A stretch of DNA of 25,274 nucleotides from Novosphingobium sp. (GTDB lineage Bacteria > Pseudomonadota > Alphaproteobacteria > Sphingomonadales > Sphingomonadaceae). The notes under the pieces are model-generated. The model searched no databases, had not been told where the DNA came from, and saw only the letters and a program-made list of their open reading frames with translations. A program made the translations under genes and the position numbers. Position 1 is the stretch's first letter, and each line of letters opens with the position of its first letter. The DNA is taken from contig JAJTFU010000021.1 in the NCBI GenBank assembly GCA_021299075.1, forward strand, positions 636-25,909, in the 5' to 3' direction. Positions 1 to 8,470 of this stretch are shown here, piece by piece.

Positions 1-838
1 TGGCGCGGGCCAGCAGGCCGATCTCGTCGCGCCGTTCGGGCAATCGCGGCACCACGACCTGGCGCTCGCGCCCCAGTCGCACGCGGATTGCGGCCCGGAC
101 CAGTTCGCGCAGCGGCTGGACGATGGTGCGCGCCAGGAACAGCGAGAGCTGGATCGAGATGATCAGCGTCACCGCCAGGACAATCGCCAGTGTCTGGCGG
201 GCATCGCGCACGCTCTGCGTCACGTCGCGGGCGTTGCGCGTGGTCAGCAGCATCTCGCCGCTCGTGCCAACGGGGGTCGCGGCATTGATCACCGGGGTTT
301 CGTCCGGCGCGGCGCGGCGCTCGACGACCGTGGCCTTGAGCCGGACGGCCTCGGCGATTTCCGGCCAGGCGGCACTCGCATCAACCGCCGGGTCGACATA
401 GGCGGATCCAGCGGCATTGCCGATCAGGAAGTTCGTCCCCGCATCAAGCCAGCGCGCGGCATGCTGGTACCAGGGCTCGGTAGCCGGATCGACGAGAGCG
501 AAGGTCGGCGGAGCGAGTTTGAAGCTGTCGAGCTGCAGACGCCCTTTGGCATCGTAGAGCCGCAGCCGCAGCGTCTGTTCGCGCCCGATCTGCGCCATCA
601 GCATGGCCCGCTGATTGCGCGGCGCCGATGCCAGGCCCTGTGCCGCGATCCGCGCTTCGGCCCGGGCCAGCTGATAGCGTTCGGCAAACAGCTGGTTGCG
701 ATAGGAATCGAGGTAGAACAGGCTGCCGGCCATCAGACCGAGTGCGATGATGTTGACCGCCAGGATCCGCGCGGTCAGCGAGGCGCGCCTGGTCCAGTCG
801 CGGCGTCGCGCCGGGCGAGGACGGAGCGTCTCAGCCAT
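1..838 (-). CDS. chvG: Sensor histidine kinase ChvG, N-terminal part (runs off the left edge)
   Basis: Membrane sensor kinase partner of ChvI, a two-component system that in alphaproteobacteria responds to envelope or acid stress. The frame is open from the ATG at 838 to base 2 (279 residues), so the catalytic HisKA and ATPase domains lie outside the window. Visible parts are a basic cytosolic N-terminus, membrane segment 1 at about residues 23-43, a periplasmic region of about 170 residues, membrane segment 2 at about 215-237, and the start of a HAMP linker (ARTIVQPLREL, then RRDEIGLLARA). The start codon overlaps the end of chvI by 8 bases, so the two are probably translationally coupled and chvI comes first. 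The ChvG name rests on topology and on the chvI/pckA neighbourhood. Another envelope sensor kinase is possible but less likely. Confidence 0.85.
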   Translation of the reverse strand, partial: MAETLRPRPARRRDWTRRASLTARILAVNIIALGLMAGSLFYLDSYRNQLFAERYQLARAEARIAAQGLASAPRNQRAMLMAQIGREQTLRLRLYDAKGRLQLDSFKLAPPTFALVDPATEPWYQHAARWLDAGTNFLIGNAAGSAYVDPAVDASAAWPEIAEAVRLKATVVERRAAPDETPVINAATPVGTSGEMLLTTRNARDVTQSVRDARQTLAIVLAVTLIISIQLSLFLARTIVQPLRELVRAAIRVRLGRERQVVVPRLPERRDEIGLLARA

Positions 839-1577
839 CGGTGAACGAGTATCCCGCGCCGTAGAGCGTATCGATCGCGGCGAAGTGCGGGTCGACAACC
901 CGGAACTTGCGGCGCAGGCGCTTGATGTGACTGTCGATCGTGCGGTCGTCGACGAACACGTCCTCGCTATAGGCAGCGTCCATCAGCTGGTTGCGGCTCT
1001 TGATCACGCCTGGGCGTGTGGCCAGCGCCTCAAGGATCAGGAACTCGGTCACAGTCAGCGAGACCGGCTCGCCCTGCCAAGTCACGCGGTGGCGGGCCGG
1101 GTCCATTTCCAGCGCGCCGCGCACGATCACGCTACTGGGCTGATCGTCTGGACCCGCTTCGCCTTCGGCCTGGGCTGCCTCGGCCTTGACCAGTTCGGTC
1201 CGCCGCAGGATCGCGCGAATCCGGGCGACGAGCAGCCGCTGACTGAACGGCTTGGTGATGTAATCGTCGGCACCTAGCGACAGGCCCCGCGCCTCGTCGG
1301 TTTCCTCATCCTTGCTGGTCAGGAAGATGACCGGCAGGGCGCTCTTGGCGCGCAGCTGGCGGAGCAGCTCAAACCCATCCATCCGCGGCATCTTGATGTC
1401 GCAGACCGCCAGGTCAGGCGGGTTCTCGAGCAGCGCCTTCAACGCGGTCTGGCCGTCGGAATAGACCCGCGTGGCAAAGCCTTCGGCCTGGAGCCCGATT
1501 GATACACTCGTCAGGATGTTGCGGTCATCATCGACCAGCGCGATCGTCTGCAGGGGGCTGGCGGGCGTGGCGTCCAT
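831..1577 (-). CDS. chvI: Response regulator ChvI (OmpR/PhoB family)
   Basis: DNA-binding response regulator of 248 residues, a normal length for the family. The receiver domain (about 10-125) has the acidic pair D16/D17, the phosphoacceptor D60 in the context CDIKMPRMDG, T87 and the conserved K109 (YITKPF). A winged-helix output domain follows at about 150-245, with the late recognition-helix and wing sequence RTIDSHIKRLRRKF and a C-terminal LYGAGYSF hairpin. It should be phosphorylated by the ChvG product encoded just downstream. It is transcribed divergently from pckA across a 220-bp gap, the same arrangement known for chvI and pckA in Rhizobiales, which supports the name. No damage is seen. 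Confidence 0.9.
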   Translation of the reverse strand: MDATPASPLQTIALVDDDRNILTSVSIGLQAEGFATRVYSDGQTALKALLENPPDLAVCDIKMPRMDGFELLRQLRAKSALPVIFLTSKDEETDEARGLSLGADDYITKPFSQRLLVARIRAILRRTELVKAEAAQAEGEAGPDDQPSSVIVRGALEMDPARHRVTWQGEPVSLTVTEFLILEALATRPGVIKSRNQLMDAAYSEDVFVDDRTIDSHIKRLRRKFRVVDPHFAAIDTLYGAGYSFTDG

Positions 1578-1749
1578 GGGCTCGGTTCGGGCGTCCGGTT
1601 CGGGGCATACCGGTTACTGCCTTAGTCGGCTGGTGACAATCTTGCCTGCAGGGTTGCCCCCGCATTCGATTTTCGTCGGGAAATGGACCGGTTGTGCCGC
1701 TGCGCGGTTTGACGCCAAAGGCCCGCACCGCTATGCGCGCTGCGAATCC

Positions 1750-1765
1750 CTGCATTCGTATGCAG
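1750..1765. promoter_or_regulatory. Short inverted repeat upstream of pckA
   Basis: Six-base perfect arms (CTGCAT / ATGCAG) flank a TCGT spacer, 32 bases before the pckA start and inside the 220-bp chvI-pckA divergent gap (1578-1797). The position fits an operator or a 5' UTR hairpin. No regulator can be assigned and the repeat is short enough to be chance. Nothing else in the gap is convincing, and I see no clear -35/-10 pair. Confidence 0.3.
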
Positions 1766-1797
1766 AACCCCCGGCGGAGTGCCTAAAGCGCTGCGCC

Positions 1798-3397
1798 ATG
1801 ACCACGGAGACGACCTTGACCGCTGCGCTGTCCTACCCGCTCGCCAACCAGGGTATTGCCACCGATGCCACGATCTTCGCCAACCTCGGCACCGCGCCGC
1901 TGGTGGAGCATGCTCTGGCCAACGGCGAAGGCATCCTGGCCAAGGACGGCCCGCTGGTGGTCGAAACCGGCAAGCACACCGGCCGCAGCGCCAAGGACAA
2001 GTTCATCGTCCGTGATGCGCTGACCGAAAGCACCGTGTGGTGGGGCAAGACCAATGTTTGCCGCGCTCAAGGCCGATTTCCTGGCCGAACTAGCCAAGCG
2101 CGATACGCTGTATGTGGCTGACCTGTTCGGCGGCTCGCAGCCCGAACACCGCGTTAACGTGCGCGTGATCAACGAACTCGCTTGGCATAACCTCTTCATT
2201 CGTACGCTTTTGGTCCGCCCAACGGCAGCGGAGCTCGATGGCTTCGTGCCGGAATACACCATCATCGACCTGCCCAGCTTCGTCGCCGATCCGGCCCGCC
2301 ATGGCTGCCGTAGCGAGACGGTGATCGCGGTCAACTTCTCCGAGAAGCTGATCCTGATTGGCGGCACCAAGTATGCCGGCGAGATGAAGAAGTCGGTCTT
2401 CGGCATCCTCAACTACCTGCTTCCCGAAAAGGGCGTCATGCCGATGCACTGCTCGGCCAACATCGGCCCGGATGGCAAGACCGCGGTGTTCTTCGGCCTG
2501 TCTGGCACCGGCAAGACCACGCTGTCGGCCGATGCCAGCCGCACGCTGATCGGCGATGACGAGCATGGCTGGTCCGACACGGCAGTCTTCAACTTCGAAG
2601 GCGGCTGCTATGCCAAGATGATCCGCCTTTCGCCTGAGGCCGAGCCGGAGATCTTCGCCACCACCAAGCGCTTCGGTACCGTGCTGGAAAACGTCGTGAT
2701 CGACCGCGAGACCCGCGAGCTCGATTTCGACGACAACTCGCTGGCTGAGAACAGCCGCGGGTCCTATCCGATCGATTTCATTCCGAATGCGTCGGAAGAC
2801 AATCTGGGCCCGGTGCCGGCCAACCTGATCTTCCTGACCGCCGATGCCTATGGCGTCCTGCCGCCGATCGCGCGGCTGACGCCGGACCAGGCGATGTATC
2901 ACTTCCTCTCGGGCTACACCGCGCGCGTTGCCGGGACCGAGATTGGCGTGACCGAACCGGAAGCCACTTTCAGCACCTGCTTCGGCGCGCCGTTCATGCC
3001 GCGCCACCCGTCGGTCTATGGCAACCTCCTCAAGGAGCGGATCGCAAAGGGCGGGGTGAAGTGCTGGCTGGTCAACACCGGCTGGTCGGGCGGCAAGGCC
3101 ACCATGCCGGGGATCAGCCGCATGCCGATCAAGGCGACCCGCGCGCTGCTCAACGCCGCGCTCGATGGCAGCCTCAATGGCGCCGAGTTCAAGAAAGACC
3201 CGAACTTCGGCTTCGAAGTGCCGGTTGCGGTGCCTGGCGTTGACAGCAAGCTGCTCGATCCGCGCGGGGCCTGGGCTGATGGCGCCGAGTACGACAAGAC
3301 GGCGCAAGACCTGGTCCGCAAGTTCATCGACAACTTCGCGCAATTTGCCGACCACGTCGATGAAAGCGTGCGCCAGGCGGCCCCTACCGCCGCCTGA
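1798..3397 (+). pseudogene. pckA: Phosphoenolpyruvate carboxykinase (ATP), frameshifted
   Basis: ATP-dependent PEP carboxykinase converts oxaloacetate to PEP, the entry step of gluconeogenesis. Residues 1-86 read normally from the ATG at 1798 and end at WWGKTN. The rest continues in the next frame from about 2054 (FAALKADFLAEL) to the TGA at 3395-3397. The C-terminal part carries the P-loop GLSGTGKTTLS and the metal/ATP motif DDEHGW. In remembered homologues about seven residues separate the two pieces, and the span is 1600 bases (3n+1), so a loss of about 20 bases fits better than a single-base slip. As written, a ribosome would stop about 22 codons after the break. The cause is either a real inactivating deletion or a sequence error. 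A strong ribosome site directly before the ATG is not obvious. Confidence 0.9.
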
Positions 3398-3487
3398 TCT
3401 TCGGGATTTAACCCGGGTTGCAAGCGTTTACGGTTGCTCCCGGCGCTGAACGGCCCATGATGCGGCTCCCCAACAGGAGTCGCAACT

Positions 3488-3844
3488 ATGGGCATCTTCG
3501 ATACGATCCTCGCGCAGGCTGGCCACGCCGATGTCGGCAACCTTGCCAGCAAGCTCGGCCTGCCGCCCGAACTGGCTGAAAAGGCCATTGCCGCACTTTG
3601 ACAAAGCCATGCCGAGCCGGGTGATACGATTGCCAGTGCCGCCGCCAAGACCGGGTTGGACACTGGTGTGCTGAGCCGAATCGTCGAGCAGATCGGCGGC
3701 GAGGGCAGCCTCGCGCAATATGCCCAGACGCTGCAGAATAACCCGCAGCTCGCCGGCGTGTTCAAGTGGCTCGATCAGGACGGCGACGGCAATCCGATCG
3801 ACGATGTGCTGGGCATGGCCGGCAAGTTGTTCGGCAAGAACTAG
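3488..3844 (+). pseudogene. Small DUF937/YidB-like protein interrupted by an in-frame TGA
   Basis: One continuous frame of 118 sense codons runs from the ATG at 3488, with AGGAG about 9 bases upstream, to the TAG at 3842-3844. It is broken by a single TGA at 3599-3601. The pieces before (MGIFDTILAQAG..., LASKLGLPPELAEKAIAAL) and after (HAEPGDTIASAAAKTG, LVSRIVEQIGG-like helix, KWLDQDGDGNPIDDVLGMAGKLFG) read as one helical protein of the DUF937/YidB type found in proteobacteria. One base change (for example GGA to TGA) would explain the stop. The acidic DQDGDGNPIDD stretch resembles a calcium-binding loop. Its stop codon overlaps that of the convergent DUF885 gene through a shared CTAG. Function unknown. 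Confidence 0.75.
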
Positions 3845-5673
3845 GCCTTATTGGCGGCGATGTAGCGATCGACGTTCTGGGCCAGGACGTCGAGCGGGAC
3901 ATTGCCGCCGCCAACCACGGCGTCGTTGTAGTCGCGCAGGTCGTACTTCGCGCCCAGCGCCGCCTTGGCCCGCTCGCGCTGGCTGAGGATTTCGCTGTGG
4001 CCGATCTTGTAGCCGCAGGCCTGGCCCGGCCAGGAGCAATAGCGGTCAACCTCGCTGCTAACTTCGGCGCGGCCAGAACCATTGGTGGTGGCGAACCAGT
4101 CGATCGCCTGATCACGCGTCCAGCGCTTCGCATGCAGCCCGGTATCGACCACCAGACGGCAGGCGCGGAAGGCGATCGACTGCAGGTAGCCCAGCTGGCC
4201 GACCGGATCGCCGTCATAGGCCCCGAGTTCGTCGCCCAGCGTCTCGGCATAGAGCGCCCAGCCTTCGGAATAGGCGTTGAAGGCCAGCAGTGTGCGGATC
4301 AGGGGCAGGCGGTTGGCATATTCGCCCTGCCAGACATGGCCGAAGATCCCTTCGTGGAAGGCCAAGGTCGGCAGGCTGTAGCGACTGTGCAGCTCGGTCG
4401 TGCCCAGGTTGATCCAGATCTTGCCGGGGATCGAACCGTCGATCGATCCCGCCCCGCCATAGGCGCCCGGCGCCCCGGCCTCCTCCGCTGGTGGCAAGCG
4501 GCGTATTTCGAGATTGCCTCTGACCGGATTGCGGAAAGCACGCGGCGCCTGGGCCCGCATATAGTCCACCTTGGACTGCATCAGCGCGATGATCTCGGCC
4601 CGGCCCTTGTCGTCGTTGGGGAAGGTGAAGCGTGGATCCTTGCCCAGCGCGGTCATTCGCTCACCCACCGTGCCGCTGGTATAGCCAAGCGAGCGCAGGA
4701 TCGGGTCCATCCGGCCGTGCAGGATGGCCAGTTGCTCCTGGCCGATCTGGTGCACTTCCTCGGGCGAGTGGCTGGTCGTGGTGCTGGCCGAAAGGCCCCA
4801 GGCGTACCATTCGTCGCCGCGCGGCCGCGCCCAAAGGCCGGCATCGTTGGTTGCCAGACTGCGCTGAAGCTTAAGCTCGGCCAGCTGGCGCTCCAGCGCG
4901 GCGGCGACTGGTCCAGTTGCCATGGCCTTGGCACGGCCCTCCCAGTCACCCGGGATGGTCGCGGTGCGGCGAGCAAGCGAGCGGGCCAGATCGCCGCCAT
5001 CGCGCAAGGATCCAAGCTGCGCTTCCATCTGCCGGATCGCCTTGTCGAGCAGGAAGGCCGGCGGGACCAGGCCCATGCCGCGCGCTGACTGGATCCGGCC
5101 CAGCTCACCTTCCAGCAGCGCCGGGAAAGCGCCCAGGCGGGCTAGGTAAGCCTCGGCATCGGCGGCATTGCGCACTGGGTGATCACTGTCGAGGAAGCGC
5201 GGAATGTCGAGGTAACCGCCGACATTCTGGATCACGACATAGGGCGTGTTGCGCCAGCCACCGACGGCGACATCGCCATAGGGCAGGGCAAAGCCCTTCA
5301 GCGCTGTGCGGAAGGCGCTGCGCACCACGGCCAGGCTGGTGCGGGTGGCGGGATCAAGCGCCTCGGCATTGATCGCCTCAACCTGGCGCAGACCGCGCCG
5401 CAGGACCTCTGCCATGGCCCTTTGCCCGGCGGCCGATCGATCGCCCAGCTTGCCGCGCAGCGCGGCGCGCTCGCCCGTATCGATGCCCAGCGAAGTGGCT
5501 CCTTCCGGGCTCTGTTCGATCAATTGCCAAGCGAGCGATTCGAGCAGCGCTGCGGCATTGTCAGGCGCTGCAGCCGCAGCAACCCGGTTGGCGCAGCCCG
5601 GCAGGATCGTGGCAGCGGCCGAGGCGCCAAGCAGGCCCAGGGTATGGCGGCGCGAAAGTGACATGGTTTCCAT
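3841..5673 (-). CDS. Exported DUF885-family protein (putative metallohydrolase lipoprotein)
   Basis: Predicted protein of 610 residues. The N-terminus SRRHTLGLLG, then a hydrophobic stretch ending LPGC, looks like a twin-arginine-type lipoprotein signal, so the mature protein is probably anchored in the envelope. The body is DUF885, a family related to zinc peptidases that usually carries an HExxPGH helix. Here the motif is H440-E-G-I-F-G-H446, with Phe where Pro is usual, while the two His and the Glu are kept. The C-terminus has the family-typical YSEGWALYAE and CSWPGQACGYKIG segments. I chose the ATG at 5673 (AAGG just upstream). The ATG at 5664 is also possible, and the longer reading to 5745 has no signal peptide at its start. 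The exact substrate is unknown. Confidence 0.85.
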   Translation of the reverse strand: METMSLSRRHTLGLLGASAAATILPGCANRVAAAAAPDNAAALLESLAWQLIEQSPEGATSLGIDTGERAALRGKLGDRSAAGQRAMAEVLRRGLRQVEAINAEALDPATRTSLAVVRSAFRTALKGFALPYGDVAVGGWRNTPYVVIQNVGGYLDIPRFLDSDHPVRNAADAEAYLARLGAFPALLEGELGRIQSARGMGLVPPAFLLDKAIRQMEAQLGSLRDGGDLARSLARRTATIPGDWEGRAKAMATGPVAAALERQLAELKLQRSLATNDAGLWARPRGDEWYAWGLSASTTTSHSPEEVHQIGQEQLAILHGRMDPILRSLGYTSGTVGERMTALGKDPRFTFPNDDKGRAEIIALMQSKVDYMRAQAPRAFRNPVRGNLEIRRLPPAEEAGAPGAYGGAGSIDGSIPGKIWINLGTTELHSRYSLPTLAFHEGIFGHVWQGEYANRLPLIRTLLAFNAYSEGWALYAETLGDELGAYDGDPVGQLGYLQSIAFRACRLVVDTGLHAKRWTRDQAIDWFATTNGSGRAEVSSEVDRYCSWPGQACGYKIGHSEILSQRERAKAALGAKYDLRDYNDAVVGGGNVPLDVLAQNVDRYIAANKA

Positions 5674-5693
5674 GGCCTTATCGTGCTGCGGTG

Positions 5694-5708
5694 TTGACCA
5701 CCTGTCAA
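5694..5708. promoter_or_regulatory. TTGAC-N5-GTCAA inverted repeat in a divergent gap
   Basis: Perfect five-base arms with a five-base spacer lie 20 bases upstream of the DUF885 start, in the 162-bp gap shared with the divergent gene at 5836. Read on the minus strand, the right arm gives TTGACA, a good -35 box, but the hexamer 17 bases later is poor as a -10. It may be an operator overlapping a promoter, or chance. Confidence 0.25.
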
Positions 5709-5835
5709 ATCTGAGCGGAACCCTTGGGGAAACTACGCGATACAATTGTCAGCAAGGTTTCAGTTCGCCTAAGATAGTGCAGCCAAGGGGTCGCAACCTG
5801 GTGCCAAGAACAGAACACGCCGAGGAGACCTCTTG

Positions 5836-6360
5836 ATGTCCGAACAGGGCCTGCTCGACGTGCTGCGTCGAAGCGGCGGACTGGTAGCTGTTGCGACGCA
5901 GCTTGATATTGCTCCGCCGCTTGCGCTGGCGGCGGCCACCGCGCTGCTGCCGATGGTGCGCGGCGGCTTCCGGCGGCGAGTTGAACAAGCCGATGACCTG
6001 GATGCCGGGCTGAACGATTTGCTCGCTTGGCTGGCAGGGCTGGGTGGCGGCACCCTGGCTAGTGCCGTGCTGCAGAACGTAGCGATCGCGCCGGAAGCCG
6101 GACGCGAGCTGGTCACAGGAATATTCGGACCTGAGCAATCCGCCGTGGCGGTTACAGCTGCCGAACTTAGTCAGGTTGACGTCGATACGGTGCAGCAAGT
6201 CCTGCCGCTGCTCGCGATGCTGGCAGGTGGCTATGTGTGGGCGCGAGCCGGGCGGATGTCGCCCGCGGAGCGGCTGGCCGAACTCGGCCCGCTGCTTGGC
6301 CTAGGCGATGAGCCCAACCCGCTTGACGCACTGACCGGGATCGCCGACCAACGGCCATGA
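5836..6360 (+). CDS. DUF937-like protein of unknown function
   Basis: Predicted protein of 174 residues with a strong ribosome site (GAGGAGA about 8 bases before the ATG at 5836). A TTG directly before the ATG is a less likely start. The N-terminus (GLLDVLRRSGGLVAVATQLDI, followed by a hydrophobic helix LALAAATALLPMV) resembles the start of DUF937 proteins, which share a short Leu-rich repeat-like pattern. The rest is Ala/Leu-rich and helical with no catalytic motif I recognise. It has no signal peptide. The stop overlaps the next start (ATGATGA), so the two genes are translationally coupled. The protein is distantly reminiscent of the interrupted gene at 3488, so the locus may hold two members of one family. 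Confidence 0.75.
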   Translation: MSEQGLLDVLRRSGGLVAVATQLDIAPPLALAAATALLPMVRGGFRRRVEQADDLDAGLNDLLAWLAGLGGGTLASAVLQNVAIAPEAGRELVTGIFGPEQSAVAVTAAELSQVDVDTVQQVLPLLAMLAGGYVWARAGRMSPAERLAELGPLLGLGDEPNPLDALTGIADQRP

Positions 6361-6566
6361 TGATCACGACCGTCCTGTCATTGCTGACCCTGGCCGTCCT
6401 GCTGATGCTGGCTGGCGCCGTGCTGCAATGGCGGCGGGGTGAGCGGCGCAAGGCCCTGCTGCTGGTGATCCTGGCGCTGGTCGCCGGGATCAACGTCGCG
6501 ATCTGGACTGTGCCTTACGAAAGCGGTGAAGCACCGGTCGCCCGGGCGGACGAAAAGCCCGCCTGA
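6357..6566 (+). CDS. Small two-helix membrane protein
   Basis: Predicted protein of 69 residues. Two hydrophobic segments (about 4-22 and 33-51) are separated by a strongly basic loop (QWRRGERRKA), giving a small inner-membrane hairpin with a short polar tail. It overlaps the stop of the gene before it by four bases. Either the ATG at 6357 or the one at 6360 could start it. It ends 20 bases before the stop of the convergent hydrolase gene. No family recognised. Coupling to the DUF937-like gene suggests a shared, unknown role. Confidence 0.7.
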   Translation: MMITTVLSLLTLAVLLMLAGAVLQWRRGERRKALLLVILALVAGINVAIWTVPYESGEAPVARADEKPA

Positions 6567-6586
6567 GCGATCAGCGGATCGGCCTA

Positions 6587-7243
6587 TTACCTGATAGGAC
6601 AATCCGGGGCGAGGCGCATGTCGAGGTAATTGTCGACGGCGCGCATCATGTCGTCGAGCTCGTTTTCGAAGAAATGGTTGGCGCGCGGCACTTCGTCGTG
6701 ATGGATCGTTATGTGCTTCTGGGTGCGCAGCTTGTCGACCAGCTTCTGGACGGCGCCCGGCGTGACCACCGTATCCTGCGCGCCCTGGATGATGATGCCC
6801 GAGGCGGGGCAGGGGGCCAGGAAGCTGAAATCGTACATGTTGGCTGGCGGGGCGACCGAGATGAAGCCGCGGATTTCCGGACGGCGCATCAGCAGCTGCA
6901 TGCCGATCAGCGCGCCAAAGCTGTAGCCCGCAATCCAGGTCGTGCTGGCTTCGGGGTGGATCGACTGGACCCAGTCAAGCGCGGCGGCGGCATCGCTCAG
7001 CTCACCGATCCCGTTGTCAAAGCTGCCCTGGCTGCGGCCAACGCCGCGGAAGTTGAAGCGCAGGGTGGCAAAGCCACGGGCCTGGAAGGTCTTGTACATC
7101 GCCATGGTGATGCGGTCGTTCATCGTCCCGCCCGCCTGGGGGTGGGGATGAAGGATCATGGCGACGGGTGCGCGCGGACGGCTGGCGGGCTGGAAACGCC
7201 CTTCGAGGCGACCTTCGGGACCGGGGAAGATGACTGAGGGCAT
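6587..7243 (-). CDS. Alpha/beta hydrolase (COG2945-type)
   Basis: Cytosolic alpha/beta-fold hydrolase of 218 residues, a normal length for this compact subfamily. The oxyanion-side signature LHPHPQAGGTM (about 31-41) is typical of the group. The nucleophile elbow is G106-Y-S108-F-G110. The likely acid is D157 in QGAQDTVV and the likely base is H190 in RANHFF, giving a complete Ser-Asp-His triad. No signal peptide is present. It is transcribed away from the cysteine desulfurase across a 133-bp gap. Substrate unknown; esterase or peptidase activity is expected from the fold. Confidence 0.88.
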   Translation of the reverse strand: MPSVIFPGPEGRLEGRFQPASRPRAPVAMILHPHPQAGGTMNDRITMAMYKTFQARGFATLRFNFRGVGRSQGSFDNGIGELSDAAAALDWVQSIHPEASTTWIAGYSFGALIGMQLLMRRPEIRGFISVAPPANMYDFSFLAPCPASGIIIQGAQDTVVTPGAVQKLVDKLRTQKHITIHHDEVPRANHFFENELDDMMRAVDNYLDMRLAPDCPIR

Positions 7244-7355
7244 CGCTCTGGTACCTGCTTCTTGGCGGCTCCACCCGTGGCCGCCGGAGAAAACGGCGCA
7301 CCGGACCAGATGGGGCTATGATCGGGAGAGAGGCGCTATATAGAAACGGACCTCC

Positions 7356-7370
7356 GAAAAGCAACTTTTC
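7356..7370. promoter_or_regulatory. Short hairpin just upstream of the cysteine desulfurase start
   Basis: Inverted repeat GAAAAG-CAA-CTTTTC ends 6 bases before the ATG at 7377. In the mRNA it would form a weak six-pair hairpin where a ribosome site would normally lie, and no good Shine-Dalgarno is visible otherwise. Possible translational control; weak evidence. Confidence 0.25.
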
Positions 7371-7376
7371 CGAACC

Positions 7377-8468
7377 ATGACCGGCAAACCCATCTATCTT
7401 GACCATCAGGCCACTACGCCGCTTGCGCCGGAAGCGCTGCAGGCAATGCTGCCGTGGCTGTCGGGTCCGGAGTCCATGGGCTTCGCCAATCCCCATTCGA
7501 TGCACCGTGCCGGGCGCGCTGCGGCGGCGGCAGTGGAGCATGCGCGCGAGCAGGTCGCCGCGCTGCTCCCCAAGGGCGGCCGGGTGATCTTCACCAGCGG
7601 CGCCACCGAGGCGCTCAACCAGGCGCTGCGCTCAATCCCGCGCGGGCCGATCGCTTATTCGGCGCTGGAACATTCCGCCGTGGTCAATGCCGCGATGGCC
7701 GGCGGTGAGGAGGTCCACGAGCTGCCAGCCGGAGCTGATGGTCTGGTCGATCCCGAGGTGCCGCTCCCCGAAGGCGTCGGTCTGGTCGCCGTGATGCAGG
7801 TCAATAACGAGATCGGCACGATCCAGCCGGTCGAGCGGCTGGCCGAGCGGGCCCATGCGGCGGGTGCATTGTTCCTGTGCGATGCGGTTCAGGGCGCGGG
7901 CAAGCTGGCCCCGCCGGAGGATGCGGACCTGATCGCGATCACCGCGCACAAGCTCTACGGCCCCAAAGGGATCGGCGCGCTGTGGGTGCGGGACGGCGTG
8001 AAGATCGGCCCGCTGATGGCCGGTGGCGGGCAGGAGAGCGGGCTGCGTTCGGGCACCCTCAGCCCTGCGCTCTGCGCCGGGTTCGGGGCGGCGGCGGCGC
8101 TGGCGCAGGCGCGGATCGAGGCGGACTTTCAGCATCTCTCCGGTCTTGCCAGCCTGGCCCGTTCAATCCTGGCGCGCTGGACCATCAATGGCAGCGAAAC
8201 ATCCCGCTGGCCGGGCAATCTCAACCTGCGGCTCGCAGGGCTGAACTTCCCGCGCCTGCTCAGCGATTGCCGCGACATCGCCTTTTCCGCCGGCTCGGCC
8301 TGCGGCAGCGGCACCGGTGCGCCCAGCCGGGTGCTGACCGCAATCGGGCTGGAGCCGGTGGAGGCGCGCAATTCGATCCGGCTCGGCTTTGGCCGGTATA
8401 CCAACCACGAAGAAGTCGAGACCGCCTGCCGCGCGCTCGAAGCAGCAGCTGCGGCGCAGGGAGTTTAG
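7377..8468 (+). CDS. Cysteine desulfurase (NifS/IscS-like, aminotransferase class V)
   Basis: PLP enzyme that removes sulfur from cysteine for Fe-S cluster or thio-cofactor assembly. It has 363 residues, somewhat shorter than housekeeping IscS. The PLP lysine is K192 in the signature ITAHKLYGPKGIGAL. The PLP-stacking His is in ALEHSAV (H99), the substrate-binding motif is RSGT (224-227), and the sulfur-accepting cysteine is C309 in SAGSACGSG. All catalytic parts are present. The ferredoxin gene follows 2 bases after its stop, suggesting an Fe-S-linked operon of the NifS-like/IscS-like kind common in sphingomonads. The precise subgroup cannot be fixed, so I give no symbol. Confidence 0.9.
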   Translation: MTGKPIYLDHQATTPLAPEALQAMLPWLSGPESMGFANPHSMHRAGRAAAAAVEHAREQVAALLPKGGRVIFTSGATEALNQALRSIPRGPIAYSALEHSAVVNAAMAGGEEVHELPAGADGLVDPEVPLPEGVGLVAVMQVNNEIGTIQPVERLAERAHAAGALFLCDAVQGAGKLAPPEDADLIAITAHKLYGPKGIGALWVRDGVKIGPLMAGGGQESGLRSGTLSPALCAGFGAAAALAQARIEADFQHLSGLASLARSILARWTINGSETSRWPGNLNLRLAGLNFPRLLSDCRDIAFSAGSACGSGTGAPSRVLTAIGLEPVEARNSIRLGFGRYTNHEEVETACRALEAAAAAQGV

Positions 8469-8470
8469 GC

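Noticed and set aside
2050..2060. Programmed frameshift in pckA
   Set aside because: No slippery heptamer or downstream structure seen, PckA is not known for frameshifting, and codons expected from homologues are missing.
2090..3355. 421-codon minus-strand frame opposite pckA
   Set aside because: Antisense shadow of pckA with no recognisable motif or ribosome site.
3403..3419. Terminator after pckA (AACCCGGGTT palindrome)
   Set aside because: The palindrome is short and has no following T-run, so I do not call a terminator.
3599..3601. TGA read as selenocysteine
   Set aside because: No selenoprotein family resemblance, no conserved Cys counterpart expected, and no convincing stem-loop after the TGA. 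A point mutation or error is simpler.
3766..5088. 440-codon plus-strand frame opposite the DUF885 gene
   Set aside because: Antisense shadow; the DUF885 protein on the other strand has a signal peptide and conserved motifs.
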